DNA of 64,000 nt from NCBI GenBank assembly GCA_017467965.1, contig JAFUJZ010000007.1, positions 66,724 to 130,723 of the forward strand, in the 5' to 3' direction. The position numbers were made by a program, and so were the translations under genes. The notes beneath the pieces are model-generated. The model searched no databases. It had not been told where the DNA came from and saw only the letters and a list, made by a program, of their open reading frames with translations. This DNA is from Clostridia bacterium. Its GTDB lineage: Bacteria > Bacillota_A > Clostridia > UMGS1883. The first letter of the stretch is position 1. The number at the start of each line of letters is the position of its first letter. Of this stretch, positions 44,617 to 54,263 are shown piece by piece.

Positions 44617-44645
44617 TTGACAGTATGCACAAAAAAGTATAAAAT
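44617..44645 (+). promoter_or_regulatory. Promoter of hisS
   Basis: TTGACA (44617-44622), 17-nt spacer, TAAAAT (44640-44645). The leader is under 40 nt, so no T-box. Confidence 0.85.
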
Positions 44646-44682
44646 ATAAGGAACATTATTGGTAAAAAGGGTGGTTTGCAAA

Positions 44683-45942
44683 ATGCTTACAAAAGCTCCC
44701 AGAGGAACAAATGATATTATGCCCTCAGATGTTGCAAAATGGAACTACATTGAGGAAAAAACTAAAAGAATATGCAAGAATTTCGGATTCAGTGAGATAA
44801 GAACACCTGTTTTTGAACATACAGAATTGTTTGAAAGAGGCGTAGGGGATACAACCGACGTCGTACAGAAAGAAATGTACACTTTCCTTGACAAAGGCGA
44901 GAGAAGTATTACTCTTCGTCCTGAAGGTACAGCAGGTGCGGCAAGAGCATTTTTAGAGCATAATCTTTATGCTGAGGCACTTCCGAGCAAGCTTTTCTAC
45001 AACATTACATGTTACCGCTATGAAAAGCCTCAGGCAGGCAGACTTCGTGAGTTTCATCAGTTTGGCGTGGAATGCTACGGTGCAAAGGGCCCTGCGATTG
45101 ATGCAGAGGTTATTTCTCTTGCGGGTACTGTACTTAAAGAACTTGGTATTCCCGGCTTAAAATTGAACATAAACTCTATCGGTTGCCCCACATGTCGAAG
45201 TAAGTATAACGAGGTTTTGAGAGGATACTTTGCAAATCATCTTGAAACTCTCTGTGAAACATGCAAGAGCCGTTACGAGAAGAATCCTCTCCGTATTCTT
45301 GACTGCAAGAGCCCTGTTTGTAAGGGTATAGGAGAAAAGGCTCCCATGCTTTTGGATTATATCTGCGACGAATGCTCATCGCATTTTGAAAGCGTTAAGT
45401 CCTATCTTGCTTCGTGTGGAATTGAATATAATGTTGACCCTACAATTGTGCGTGGACTTGACTATTACACAAAAACTGTTTTTGAGTTCAAAACACAGCT
45501 TGAGGGTACACAGGGCACTGTTTGCGGTGGAGGTCGCTACGACGGTCTTATCGAAGAATTGGGCGGAAGCTCTATTCCGGGTATAGGCTTTGCAATGGGT
45601 ATGGAAAGAATTATTCTTGCCATGGAAGCGGCAGGAGTTATGCCCACGTTTGATACAGCTCCGGATTTGTTTGTTGCAACTATCGGCGAAAAGGCAGACG
45701 TATATTCTATGGGTCTTATCAAAAAGCTCAGAGAAGAAAACGTGAGTGTAATACGTGATTATCTTGACCGTTCACTTAAAGCACAGATGAAATATTCTGA
45801 CAAGATGGGCGCAAGATATTCCGTTGTATTGGGCGATACTGAAATTGAAGAGGGCAAGGCTAAGCTTAAGAACATGGCAACTGGTGAAGCTGTTGAAATT
45901 GAGCTTTCAGAAATTGCAAAATTTATTAACGAGAATAAATAA
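44683..45942 (+). CDS. hisS: Histidyl-tRNA synthetase
   Basis: 419 residues from the ATG at 44683 (AAGGGTGG upstream). Motif 1 region KAPRGTNDIMPSD, motif 2 YRYEKPQAGRLREFHQFGVE, the histidine-binding RGLDYYTKTVFEF, GGGRYDGLIEELGG and motif 3 GIGFAMGMERI, then the anticodon-binding domain. The insertion domain between motif 2 and RGLDYY carries several cysteines (CPTC, CETC, CDEC) that could form a zinc site, as in other clostridial HisRS. Charges tRNA-His. Monocistronic, closed by a terminator. Confidence 0.97.
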   Translation: MLTKAPRGTNDIMPSDVAKWNYIEEKTKRICKNFGFSEIRTPVFEHTELFERGVGDTTDVVQKEMYTFLDKGERSITLRPEGTAGAARAFLEHNLYAEALPSKLFYNITCYRYEKPQAGRLREFHQFGVECYGAKGPAIDAEVISLAGTVLKELGIPGLKLNINSIGCPTCRSKYNEVLRGYFANHLETLCETCKSRYEKNPLRILDCKSPVCKGIGEKAPMLLDYICDECSSHFESVKSYLASCGIEYNVDPTIVRGLDYYTKTVFEFKTQLEGTQGTVCGGGRYDGLIEELGGSSIPGIGFAMGMERIILAMEAAGVMPTFDTAPDLFVATIGEKADVYSMGLIKKLREENVSVIRDYLDRSLKAQMKYSDKMGARYSVVLGDTEIEEGKAKLKNMATGEAVEIELSEIAKFINENK

Positions 45943-45946
45943 CTAA

Positions 45947-45974
45947 AAAAGGGAAACATTTTGTTTCCCTTTTG
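45947..45974 (+). terminator. Terminator of hisS
   Basis: AAAAGGGAAACA (45947-45958), 3-nt loop, TGTTTCCCTTTT. Confidence 0.9.
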
Positions 45975-46026
45975 TTTACAATATGGTAATATTATTATAG
46001 TTAAATTGAAACAGGAGGGATTTGTG

Positions 46027-46950
46027 ATGATTGAAGTTAAAAATTTGTCGAAATCCTATGGCGATAAAAAAGCTGTAAAATCAATATCTTTCAGCGTTGA
46101 AAAAGGTGAAATTTTGGGTCTTTTGGGTCCTAATGGCGCAGGTAAATCAACAACCATGAATATGATAACAGGCTATATTTCTATGTCCGGCGGCTCGGTT
46201 ACCGTAAACGGAGTTGACGTATTAGAAAACCCCATGGAGGCAAAAAAGCTTATAGGATATCTTCCCGAACAGCCTCCGCTTTATATGGATATGACGGTAT
46301 GGGAGTATCTTAATTTTGTATATGAGCTTAAAAAAGTCAAGATAAACATAACAAAAAAAGACCATCTTAACGATGTTATGAATACTGTTTCAATACTTGA
46401 CGTAAAGGACAGAAAAATTAAAAACCTGTCAAAGGGCTACAGGCAAAGAGTCGGCTTTGCACAGGCACTTATCGGAAAACCCGAGGTACTTATCTTAGAT
46501 GAGCCCACCGTTGGTCTTGACCCCAATCAGATTGTGGAAATCCGTGATGTTATAAAGAGCCTCAGAAAAGAACATACAGTTATTTTCAGCACGCATATCC
46601 TCTCGGAGGCGAGTGAGCTTTGTGACCGTATCGCTATAGTAAATAACGGTAGTATAGCGGTTATCGGCAAAACAGACGAGCTTTTGGACGCGTCGGGAAT
46701 GGACGTTAACATAGGCTTTAGTGTGGATAAGTGCGAAAAAGATTTTGCTGATTTGGTGAAGAAAATTCCCGATGTTACAAACGTAATAAAAATTGGCAGC
46801 AGTGATTTTGAAGTAAAGGCAAAAAGAGATGTTACAAACTCTATTTTAAAGCTTTGTAAGGACAACTCTATATTTGTAATGAGCCTTAAAACAAACGTAC
46901 CCACACTGGAAACAATGTTTGTAAAGCTTACAGAAATGGGGGGAATGTAA
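46027..46950 (+). CDS. ABC transporter ATP-binding protein of a Gld-like system
   Basis: 307 residues from the ATG at 46027 (CAGGAGGGAT upstream). Walker A GPNGAGKSTTMNM, Q-loop region YLPEQPPLYMDM, signature LSKGYRQRVGFAQAL, Walker B VLILDEPTVGLDP and the H-loop FSTHILSE. The C-terminal 90 residues are a DUF4162-like accessory part. It energises the membrane complex formed with the next three genes (permease, GldG-like, DUF4340), the set related to gliding GldA/F/G of Bacteroidetes but widespread in non-gliding bacteria. Direct overlap-free junction (stop/start adjacent) with the permease. Confidence 0.93.
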   Translation: MIEVKNLSKSYGDKKAVKSISFSVEKGEILGLLGPNGAGKSTTMNMITGYISMSGGSVTVNGVDVLENPMEAKKLIGYLPEQPPLYMDMTVWEYLNFVYELKKVKINITKKDHLNDVMNTVSILDVKDRKIKNLSKGYRQRVGFAQALIGKPEVLILDEPTVGLDPNQIVEIRDVIKSLRKEHTVIFSTHILSEASELCDRIAIVNNGSIAVIGKTDELLDASGMDVNIGFSVDKCEKDFADLVKKIPDVTNVIKIGSSDFEVKAKRDVTNSILKLCKDNSIFVMSLKTNVPTLETMFVKLTEMGGM

Positions 46951-47649
46951 ATGAAAGCTATATTTAAAAGAGAAATGTTGTCATACTTTACATCTCCTAT
47001 CGGATATGTTTTCTTGGGCATTTTTATGCTTGTGTCGGGCTCTTATTACAGAGAAGCACTCTTTGTGCACAAGCAGGGTGATATGTGCCTTTTGCTTTCG
47101 TCCTGCATGGCGATGCTGATGCTTCTGATACCTGTTATCACTATGAGACTTTTGTCGGAGGAAAAATCAAGCAAAACAGACCAGTTGCTTCTTACATCGC
47201 CCGTAAAGGTATGGGAGATTGTTATAGGCAAATATCTGGCAGCTTTTTCCGTTTTTATGCTTTCTGTTGTAACAACCCTGCCGTATCTTTTAGTTGCGGC
47301 AAAATGGGGTACTGTTGTATGGATTGAGATTTTGCCTGCTTATTTGGGATATATCCTGGTAGGTGCACTGCTGATTGCAATAGGTCTTTTTATATCCGCA
47401 ATGACAGAATCTCAGTTTGTAGCGGCGGTTATTACATACGGTGTGATAATGGCTGTACAGTTTATAACAAGTGTCAACACAGGTAATGAAATACTCGATG
47501 CTGCACTTAAGTATTTGTGTCTTCTTGATTGGAGTAACGAGTTTTATTACAGCATAATTTCGGTATCAAATGTATTTTACTATTTATCTTTTACGGCAGT
47601 TTTTGTTTTTGCAACTGTAAGAAAAGTTGAAAGCCGTCGTTGGAAGTAA
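46951..47649 (+). CDS. ABC-2 type permease (GldF-like)
   Basis: 232 residues with six hydrophobic helices; starts MKAIFKREMLSYFTSPIGY, a classic ABC-2/GldF N-terminus, followed by RLLSEEKSSKTDQLLLTSPV between helices 2 and 3. Starts immediately after the ATPase stop codon. Inner-membrane pore or scaffold of the complex; transported substrate unknown. Confidence 0.9.
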   Translation: MKAIFKREMLSYFTSPIGYVFLGIFMLVSGSYYREALFVHKQGDMCLLLSSCMAMLMLLIPVITMRLLSEEKSSKTDQLLLTSPVKVWEIVIGKYLAAFSVFMLSVVTTLPYLLVAAKWGTVVWIEILPAYLGYILVGALLIAIGLFISAMTESQFVAAVITYGVIMAVQFITSVNTGNEILDAALKYLCLLDWSNEFYYSIISVSNVFYYLSFTAVFVFATVRKVESRRWK

Positions 47650-47662
47650 GGAGAGATAATAC

Positions 47663-49084
47663 ATGAATAAAAAAACCATAAATAAAAAGAACATGAAGTT
47701 CAAGATAAATAACGTTGTTGTTATCTTGTTGGTTATCAGTATAGTTTTGCTTTTGAATATTGTTTTATCCCTTGCAGAAGACAGACTTCCCAAACTTAAA
47801 ATTGACCTTACACATGATGCTATTACAAAGGTATCTTCCGAAACAAAAGTGTTTTTGAAATCCCTTGACGAAACCGACACAGAGGTTGAAATCATATACC
47901 TTAAGGGCACACAGGACGTGACAGAGGAAACAGATACTGTTCTAAAGCAGTATGACGCCTACAGTGCAAACATCACATACACACAGGAAAACTATCATAC
48001 AAATCCTATGGTGCTTGAACCCTTTGGTATCAGTCCAAATCAGATTATTGAAGGCACTGTCGTTGTAACAAACGAGGACAGAGACCGCTACAGAGCAATC
48101 CTGCCTACCGAAATGTGGTCAGGTGCAGAGTTTTTATTAGAAAGCAAGGTTACAAACGCTGTCGCATATCTCATGAGCGATGAATCCATAAACGTTTGTA
48201 TTGCTGTGGGCTATGAAAGCGACGAAAACTATCTTGATATTGTACAGACAATGATTGATGACAATATTACCGTTTCGAGGGTTAATCTTGTTGACAAAAA
48301 CGCATATGTTCCTACAGAGGTAGATGTGCTTATGCTTTTGGTGCCTTACCGTGACCTTGACGTGGCAGAGCTTTATAAAATAGACGATTATATACTTCGC
48401 GGTGGCAATGTGGTTGTTGCACTTCCTTTCGGTATGCAGCTTAATAACCTCGAAAGCTATCTTGCTTCCTGGGGTGTAAAGGTTAATAATGACGTTATTT
48501 ATGAGCTTGACGCAAATTCAAGCTACGGAGATACAGGCGTTGCGTTTTATGCTCAAAAGGGCGCAAGCTCTGTGACAGATACAATATCAGGCAACGTTAT
48601 TGCGTCGTATGCAAGAAGTATGAGCTATACACCTACAGGTGATATTGAGTGTACAAAACTGCTTTCAACAAGTGCTGAAAGCGTGTCTACTCCGCCTGTT
48701 GATGCAACAGAGGTAACCGCAGAAGATATTGCTTACGGTCCCTTTGATATAGCATATCTTCTTGAAAAACCACTCGGTGAAAACTGGGAAAACACAGGCA
48801 AAATTCTTGTGACATCTACTCCAAGCGTATGGGGTGTTGAAGGTTTGGCAGGTGTTTTGTCGGAGGCGAGATTCGGCAACCGTGAGTTTGTTTCAAATGC
48901 TCTCAGCGTGCTTTCCGAAAAGGAAGTAAAGAGCGTTATCGTACCCAGAAAGCTTGCAACCGAAAATATTATGGATATTTCAGATTCACAGGCAGGACTT
49001 CTCAATATTCTGCTTTGCGTTCTGTTGCCTCTTGGTGTGCTCACTCTTGGCGTTATAATCTGGTTTAAGAGGAGAAACAAATAA
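47663..49084 (+). CDS. GldG-like ABC auxiliary protein
   Basis: 473 residues: N-terminal membrane helix (NVVVILLVISIVLLLNIVL), a large extracytoplasmic alpha/beta region with RLPKLKIDLTHDAITKVS at its start and VDVLMLLVPYRDL in the middle, and a C-terminal membrane helix (LLNILLCVLLPLGVLTLGV) followed by KRRNK. This is the layout of the GldG/ABC_transp_aux family. Ribosome site AAGGAGAG. Shares its last base region with the next gene start (49084). Confidence 0.88.
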   Translation: MNKKTINKKNMKFKINNVVVILLVISIVLLLNIVLSLAEDRLPKLKIDLTHDAITKVSSETKVFLKSLDETDTEVEIIYLKGTQDVTEETDTVLKQYDAYSANITYTQENYHTNPMVLEPFGISPNQIIEGTVVVTNEDRDRYRAILPTEMWSGAEFLLESKVTNAVAYLMSDESINVCIAVGYESDENYLDIVQTMIDDNITVSRVNLVDKNAYVPTEVDVLMLLVPYRDLDVAELYKIDDYILRGGNVVVALPFGMQLNNLESYLASWGVKVNNDVIYELDANSSYGDTGVAFYAQKGASSVTDTISGNVIASYARSMSYTPTGDIECTKLLSTSAESVSTPPVDATEVTAEDIAYGPFDIAYLLEKPLGENWENTGKILVTSTPSVWGVEGLAGVLSEARFGNREFVSNALSVLSEKEVKSVIVPRKLATENIMDISDSQAGLLNILLCVLLPLGVLTLGVIIWFKRRNK

Positions 49085-50394
49085 TGGCAAATAAGACAAT
49101 GAGCGTAAAAAGTATTGTTATAAAGGCTGTTTTAGGTGTTTTGGTTGTTGCACTTCTTATAGGTGCAGCGGTACTTTTAAATAATGACGATACTTTGTCA
49201 CAGGATAAAAATGCCCAAAACTTGGCAGAAAATTTGGTTGAAGTATACCGCGGTGATACACAAAATGTAATTAGGATAGACGTTTATTCTCAAAATCCGT
49301 TTTCACTTTATAAAAACGAAAATGCTGAGTGGACAATGGAGAACATGGAGGGTATAAGCGTAAAAAAAGCTTATGCAGATGCGCTTTGCAAAAGCATGAC
49401 TAATATATCCTCACCGATGATTGTTAAGGAAAATGCAGAGGATTTATCCCAATACGGACTGGATAATCCCAATGCACAGCTCAAAATCACTTACCCTGGC
49501 AGCGAGCAGGTCATGAATATCGGTAGCGTGAGCGGAGACTATTACTATTTTGCATTAAATGGCGAAAGCGATGTGTATATAGTATCCAGTAAGGATTTGG
49601 CAATGGTATTTACCGACCCTGTCAGATACCTTGAAACATATATAATAAATGTGGACACAAATACTATTACAGGCGTAAAGTACGGCGATGTAGAGCTTGA
49701 AAAGATGGGCGAATACTGGATCGAAACCTTGCCATTTGTAAGAGTCTGCGATGACGCTAATGTTAAAACAAGGCTTTTGACCGCTGTGAGCAGTATAAAC
49801 GCTGACAAAATAGTAAAAAAGAGCGAAATTACCACAGAAAAAACCAATACCGTTACAGTAAAGTTGTCTGACGAAGCGGAGATTGAGTTTTCTGTATATC
49901 CCAAAGATGCAGGGGAGAGCTATGTTATAAAGGATGAGTCTGAGTACGCTTATATCGTTAAAACCGGCGCATTGGAGTTTTTGGATATAACAGGCTTCGA
50001 ATTAATCACAAAATATGTTGCACTTGTACCCATAAATGAGGTAAAGAAACTTGAAATGGTTTCACCCTCCGGGAAACGCGTGATTACGGTGGATGCTCCA
50101 GAGAGCGAAGCTCCGGTATTTTATCTTGACGGGGAAGAAGCAAAGGAAGCATCTGTGCGTGAATTTTATGCGGATTTGGTGTCTCTGACATTTAAAGGTG
50201 AGGGCACAGCGTCGGGAGCTGCTGAATATGCGATTATATTCACACATACCGACAATACAAAAACGGATATACGTTTTGTACCCATAACCGAAACCGATTA
50301 CGCCGTAAGTATTGACGGCAAAACGCAGTTTACAATTGCAAAAAAATCCGTAACGGATGTTTTTGCAGAAATAAGAAATATAGAAACTATATAA
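49084..50394 (+). CDS. DUF4340 domain-containing membrane-anchored protein
   Basis: 436 residues: one N-terminal helix (KAVLGVLVVALLIGAAVLL) then an extracytoplasmic beta-rich domain with internally similar units (FSLYKNENAEWTMENMEGISV, later YGDVELEKMGEYWIETLPF). DUF4340 proteins regularly follow GldG-like genes. It overlaps the GldG stop codon by one base, so the four genes form one translationally tight operon. Function unknown; probably the outer sensor or substrate-contact part of the ABC complex. Confidence 0.85.
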   Translation: MANKTMSVKSIVIKAVLGVLVVALLIGAAVLLNNDDTLSQDKNAQNLAENLVEVYRGDTQNVIRIDVYSQNPFSLYKNENAEWTMENMEGISVKKAYADALCKSMTNISSPMIVKENAEDLSQYGLDNPNAQLKITYPGSEQVMNIGSVSGDYYYFALNGESDVYIVSSKDLAMVFTDPVRYLETYIINVDTNTITGVKYGDVELEKMGEYWIETLPFVRVCDDANVKTRLLTAVSSINADKIVKKSEITTEKTNTVTVKLSDEAEIEFSVYPKDAGESYVIKDESEYAYIVKTGALEFLDITGFELITKYVALVPINEVKKLEMVSPSGKRVITVDAPESEAPVFYLDGEEAKEASVREFYADLVSLTFKGEGTASGAAEYAIIFTHTDNTKTDIRFVPITETDYAVSIDGKTQFTIAKKSVTDVFAEIRNIETI

Positions 50395-50395
50395 C

Positions 50396-50429
50396 AAAAA
50401 GGTCTGTTGCTGATGCAACAGACCTTTTT
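50396..50429 (+). terminator. Terminator of the Gld-like operon
   Basis: AAAAAGGTCTGTTGC-TGAT-GCAACAGACCTTTTT, 15-bp perfect arms, immediately after the stop codon. Confidence 0.93.
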
Positions 50430-50431
50430 GG

Positions 50432-50460
50432 TTGACAAAATAAGCGAAAACATATATTAT
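50432..50460 (+). promoter_or_regulatory. Promoter of the MBOAT operon
   Basis: TTGACA (50432-50437), 17-nt spacer, TATTAT (50455-50460), directly after the preceding terminator. Confidence 0.85.
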
Positions 50461-50496
50461 ATAATAGATGTAAAATGATGTTTTGCGGAGGCACAT

Positions 50497-51972
50497 ATGC
50501 TTTTTAATTCACTTGAATTTTTAATATTTTTTCCGGTTGTTACACTCATATATTTTCTTATTCCTCACAAGGTAAGATATATATGGCTTCTTTTTGCGAG
50601 CTATTATTTCTATATGTGTTGGAATCCCAAGTACGCGTTACTTATGGGCACATCTACAGTGATAACATATTTGTCGGGCATATTGATAGGTAAATTCCAT
50701 AATAAACAAAACATAAAAAAGCTATGCGTGGCACTAAGCTTTATAATTAATATTGCAATACTGTTTTTCTTTAAATATTTTGATTTTGCAATAGCAAATA
50801 TCAACTCAGTTTTGTCGGTAATGGGGGTTGAGCTTATCAATCCTACGTTTGACGTAATCCTCCCGGTGGGTATATCCTTCTACACTTTCCAGGCACTGGG
50901 CTATACGGTGGACGTGTACAGAAAAGACATCGAGCCCGAGAAAAATATTTTAAGATACGCGCTTTTCGTATCGTTTTTTCCGCAATTGGTGGCAGGCCCT
51001 ATCGAAAGAAGCGGCAATCTTATAAAGCAGTTAAGGGAAAAGCATACATTTAATACAAAAAATGCCGCATACGGTATGATGCTTATGCTGTGGGGCTTTT
51101 TTGAAAAGCTTGTTATTGCTGACCGTGCGGCGTATATAGTTGACACCGTTTACAATAACTATACTGAATATACAGGTCTTACCATTGTGGTAGCAACAGT
51201 GCTTTTTGCGTTCCAGATATACTGCGACTTTGCAAGCTATTCCGACATTGCCCGCGGTGCGGCACAGGTTATGGGCTTTGACCTTATGAAAAACTTTGAA
51301 ACCCCCTATTTTGCAAAAAGTGTGGCTGAGTTCTGGAGAAGGTGGCACATATCCCTCTCAAGCTGGTTCCGCGATTATGTGTACATTCCCTTGGGTGGTA
51401 ACCGCCGCGGTAGATTGAGAAAATACTTTAACCTTGCAGTGGTATTCTTCCTCAGCGGATTGTGGCATGGTGCAAGCTGGAGCTTTGTAGTGTGGGGATT
51501 ACTCAACGGTTTTTATCAGATTGTGGGTGATGTTACAAAGAAATTCCGCATTCAGGTGTCTGAGTTTTTGGGTCTTGACCGAAATGTTTTCTCAAACAAG
51601 CTCTTGAAAGTTATTGTAACGTTTACTCTTGTGGATTTTTCGTGGATATTCTTCCGTGCAGGCAGTTTTACTGCGGCATTAACCATTATAAAGAACATGT
51701 TCAAGGAATTTAATCTTTGGATTTTTACCGACGGAACCATGTATACGTTAGGTCTTGACAGACCGGATTTATTTATACTGCTCGTGTCGCTTTTGGTGCT
51801 TCTTTTTATGAGCGTACTCAAATACAAGGGCATCAATATTCGCGAGTCTTTGTCAAAGCAGGGCTTGTGGTTCAGATATTTTGTATACCTTGCAGGTATT
51901 TTTGCAGTTCTTATATTCGGTGTATACGGTCCCACATATGATGCAAGTCAGTTTATCTATTTCCAGTTTTAA
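50497..51972 (+). CDS. MBOAT-family membrane O-acyltransferase (AlgI/DltB-like)
   Basis: 491 residues with about 11 membrane helices, ATG behind TGCGGAGGC. MBOAT marks: FFPQLVAGPIERSGNLIKQL, YCDFASYSDIARGAAQVMGF, the RRWHISLSSWFRDYVYIPLGG block and the invariant active-site His in FLSGLWHGASWSFVVWGLLNG. Transfers acyl (usually acetyl) groups through the membrane onto surface glycans. The next gene encodes an SGNH-like extracytoplasmic partner, the usual two-component arrangement (AlgI/AlgX-, PatA/PatB-like). Confidence 0.95.
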   Translation: MLFNSLEFLIFFPVVTLIYFLIPHKVRYIWLLFASYYFYMCWNPKYALLMGTSTVITYLSGILIGKFHNKQNIKKLCVALSFIINIAILFFFKYFDFAIANINSVLSVMGVELINPTFDVILPVGISFYTFQALGYTVDVYRKDIEPEKNILRYALFVSFFPQLVAGPIERSGNLIKQLREKHTFNTKNAAYGMMLMLWGFFEKLVIADRAAYIVDTVYNNYTEYTGLTIVVATVLFAFQIYCDFASYSDIARGAAQVMGFDLMKNFETPYFAKSVAEFWRRWHISLSSWFRDYVYIPLGGNRRGRLRKYFNLAVVFFLSGLWHGASWSFVVWGLLNGFYQIVGDVTKKFRIQVSEFLGLDRNVFSNKLLKVIVTFTLVDFSWIFFRAGSFTAALTIIKNMFKEFNLWIFTDGTMYTLGLDRPDLFILLVSLLVLLFMSVLKYKGINIRESLSKQGLWFRYFVYLAGIFAVLIFGVYGPTYDASQFIYFQF

Positions 51973-51988
51973 TTAAAAGGTAATAGCT

Positions 51989-52936
51989 ATGAAAACAAAA
52001 ACATTTGAAAATTTAAAAAAAATACTAAAAGCTATATTGTTTATTGCTCTTTTTCTCATGCTTTACACGTCAAGTCGTGAAGTACTCAGGAATAAAAGCG
52101 AATCCGAATCTCTTGGCAGGATTATGGACATGCCAAACGACAGCTATGATGTTATTCTGGCAGGCCCGAGCCATATTCAGTACGGTGTGCAGCCTAAGAT
52201 TCTTATGGACAAGTATTCCATAAAATCCTGCAATACTGCAACTGCGGCGCAGAGCGTGCCTACAACCTATTATGTGGTAAAGGAAATGATCAAGCGCCAT
52301 GACCCTGAGATTGTTGTGGTGGATTTGTTCTGTCTGTTTTATCCGGAAAATTATTTTACCGACACAAGATTTCATCAGGCGATAGATAATTTCCCCTTAA
52401 ATAAAACAAAGCACGAGGCAATACAGGCTTTGGCAGGAGAAAACAAAAGCGAATTTTATCTCAACTATATGCTCTATCACGGAAGGTGGAAAACTCTTAC
52501 ACGTGATGACTACATGATAGGTAAGGAGTTTGATGAAACAAGTCAAGTTCTTAACATAACAACACCCTTTGAGAACGATTTTGTCCCTCTTGATGAAAAC
52601 GTACGTGGTGATATCCCCGACGTACCGCTTGAGTATCTTAAAAAGATTGTGGATTTGTGCAAGGAAACAGACACTGAGCTTATTTTAACTGTTATACCTT
52701 ATCGTGCAGATGTGGATAACAACGGCGTGACCGGAATTTATCAGCAGAGCTTGTATAACAGTGTAAAGGTATTGTGCGAAGAATGGGATGTGGAATACAT
52801 CAACCTTTTGCATCACCTTGATGAAATAGGCTTTGATTTTAAAACAGATATGGCAGAGTTCAGTCATCTCAATGAATCGGGCTCAAAGAAAGTGTCGGAA
52901 TATTTCGGCAGACTTTTAGAAAACAGATTATCATAA
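51989..52936 (+). CDS. Membrane-anchored SGNH-hydrolase-like O-acetylation partner
   Basis: 315 residues: one N-terminal membrane helix (KAILFIALFLMLYTSSRE) then a secreted domain. DVILAGPSHIQYGVQP matches block I (GxSH variant of GDS) of the AlgX/DltD-like SGNH group, VVVDLFCLFYPENYF follows, and the ending DMAEFSHLNESGSKKVSEYF carries the catalytic-type His block. It probably receives the acyl group exported by the MBOAT protein 16 nt upstream and places it on a wall or capsule polymer. Specific polymer unknown. Confidence 0.85.
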   Translation: MKTKTFENLKKILKAILFIALFLMLYTSSREVLRNKSESESLGRIMDMPNDSYDVILAGPSHIQYGVQPKILMDKYSIKSCNTATAAQSVPTTYYVVKEMIKRHDPEIVVVDLFCLFYPENYFTDTRFHQAIDNFPLNKTKHEAIQALAGENKSEFYLNYMLYHGRWKTLTRDDYMIGKEFDETSQVLNITTPFENDFVPLDENVRGDIPDVPLEYLKKIVDLCKETDTELILTVIPYRADVDNNGVTGIYQQSLYNSVKVLCEEWDVEYINLLHHLDEIGFDFKTDMAEFSHLNESGSKKVSEYFGRLLENRLS

Positions 52937-52947
52937 GAGGAAATCAA

Positions 52948-54252
52948 ATGAAAAATAACGAAATCAAATGCGTTGCGGAAGGTTCTATAGCCGAAGAAAT
53001 CGGTCTTGAACCAGGTGACGTAATTTTAAAGATTAATAATCAAGAGGTTAAGGACATTCTTGACTATAGATTTTTAATGAGCGACGAGGAGATACTTCTT
53101 ACTGTGCTTACAAAGCAAGGGGAAGAAGTAGAGGTCGAAATTGAAAAGGAAATATACGAGGATTTAGGTGTAGAGTTTGAATCCGGGCTTATTGACGGAG
53201 CAAAAAGCTGTGCCAACCGCTGTGTTTTTTGCTTTATTGACCAGTTGCCTAAGGGTATGCGAAAGACCCTGTATTTTAAAGATGACGACACACGTCTCTC
53301 GTTTTTTCAGGGCAATTATGTTACGCTTACAAATGTTCCCGAAAGCGAACTTGACCGTTTTATCAGTATGCATGTAAGCCCGATTAATGTTTCGGTGCAC
53401 ACAACCAACCCCGCCTTAAGATGCGAAATGCTCAAAAACAAAAACGCGGGCAATATCATGGAAAGAATGAAAAAACTCTCTGATAACGGTATTCTTTTAA
53501 ATGCACAGATTGTGCTTTGCCCCACGCTTAATGACGGAGCTGAGCTTGAAAGAACGCTTTCGGATTTGTTAAGTCTCGGACACATCAGAAGTGTAAGCAT
53601 TGTGCCTATAGGCAAGACAAAATACCGTGAAGGCTTGTGCAATATTCCCTCTCTTACAAAAGAAAAGGCGATAGAGGTTTTAAACTGTATCGAAGCATGG
53701 CAGAAAAAAGCTCTCGAAAAGGTGGGCTCAAGACTGTTTTTTGCATCGGATGAGTTTTATCTTAAAGCCGAAAGGGAAATTCCCGAGGCAGAAGAGTATG
53801 AGCAATTCCCCCAGATTGAAAACGGCGTGGGACTTATCGCCAGCATGAAAGAAGAGTTCACTGCTGCAATAGAGAGCGACTATGTACTCGAAAAGGAGCG
53901 TCGCGTCAGTGTTGCGACAGGTGCTGCCGCGTTTAATTTTATTAAATCTATTGCAAAAATGGCAGAAAACAGGTATAATAATTTAAAAGTGGACGTGTAT
54001 GAAATTGTAAATAATTTCTTTGGCGAAGAAATCACGGTTGCGGGACTTTTGTGCGGTACAGACATAATCGAAAAACTCCGCGGCAAAAGCTTGGGCGAGG
54101 AATTGCTCCTCTCAAAAAGCATGCTCCGCGATCAGAGCGATGTATTGCTTGATGACGTTACAATTAAGGATATTGAAAAAGAGCTTAATGTTAAAATCAG
54201 AGCTGTCGAAAACGACGGGTATGAATTTTTGGAAGCTTTGTTAGGAATATAG
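52948..54252 (+). CDS. DUF512 radical-SAM-like protein with N-terminal PDZ domain
   Basis: 434 residues. N-terminal PDZ (EGSIAEEIGLEPGDVILKIN), then a cysteine cluster in KSCANRCVFCFIDQLPKGM that matches a radical SAM CxxxCxxC motif, YFKDDDTRLSFFQGNYVTL, VSVHTTNPALRCEML and the C-terminal DUF512 domain (NNFFGEEITVAGLLCGTDI). The family is common in Clostridia and routinely sits just before der, as here (11 nt). Its reaction is unknown. Confidence 0.93.
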   Translation: MKNNEIKCVAEGSIAEEIGLEPGDVILKINNQEVKDILDYRFLMSDEEILLTVLTKQGEEVEVEIEKEIYEDLGVEFESGLIDGAKSCANRCVFCFIDQLPKGMRKTLYFKDDDTRLSFFQGNYVTLTNVPESELDRFISMHVSPINVSVHTTNPALRCEMLKNKNAGNIMERMKKLSDNGILLNAQIVLCPTLNDGAELERTLSDLLSLGHIRSVSIVPIGKTKYREGLCNIPSLTKEKAIEVLNCIEAWQKKALEKVGSRLFFASDEFYLKAEREIPEAEEYEQFPQIENGVGLIASMKEEFTAAIESDYVLEKERRVSVATGAAAFNFIKSIAKMAENRYNNLKVDVYEIVNNFFGEEITVAGLLCGTDIIEKLRGKSLGEELLLSKSMLRDQSDVLLDDVTIKDIEKELNVKIRAVENDGYEFLEALLGI

Positions 54253-54263
54253 GAGGTGGTAGT

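Noticed and set aside
44646..44682. T-box leader for hisS (and likewise for proS at 43616-43657)
   Set aside because: Promoters lie within about 40 nt of the starts, leaving no room for a T-box, and no TGGNACC-type motif is seen.
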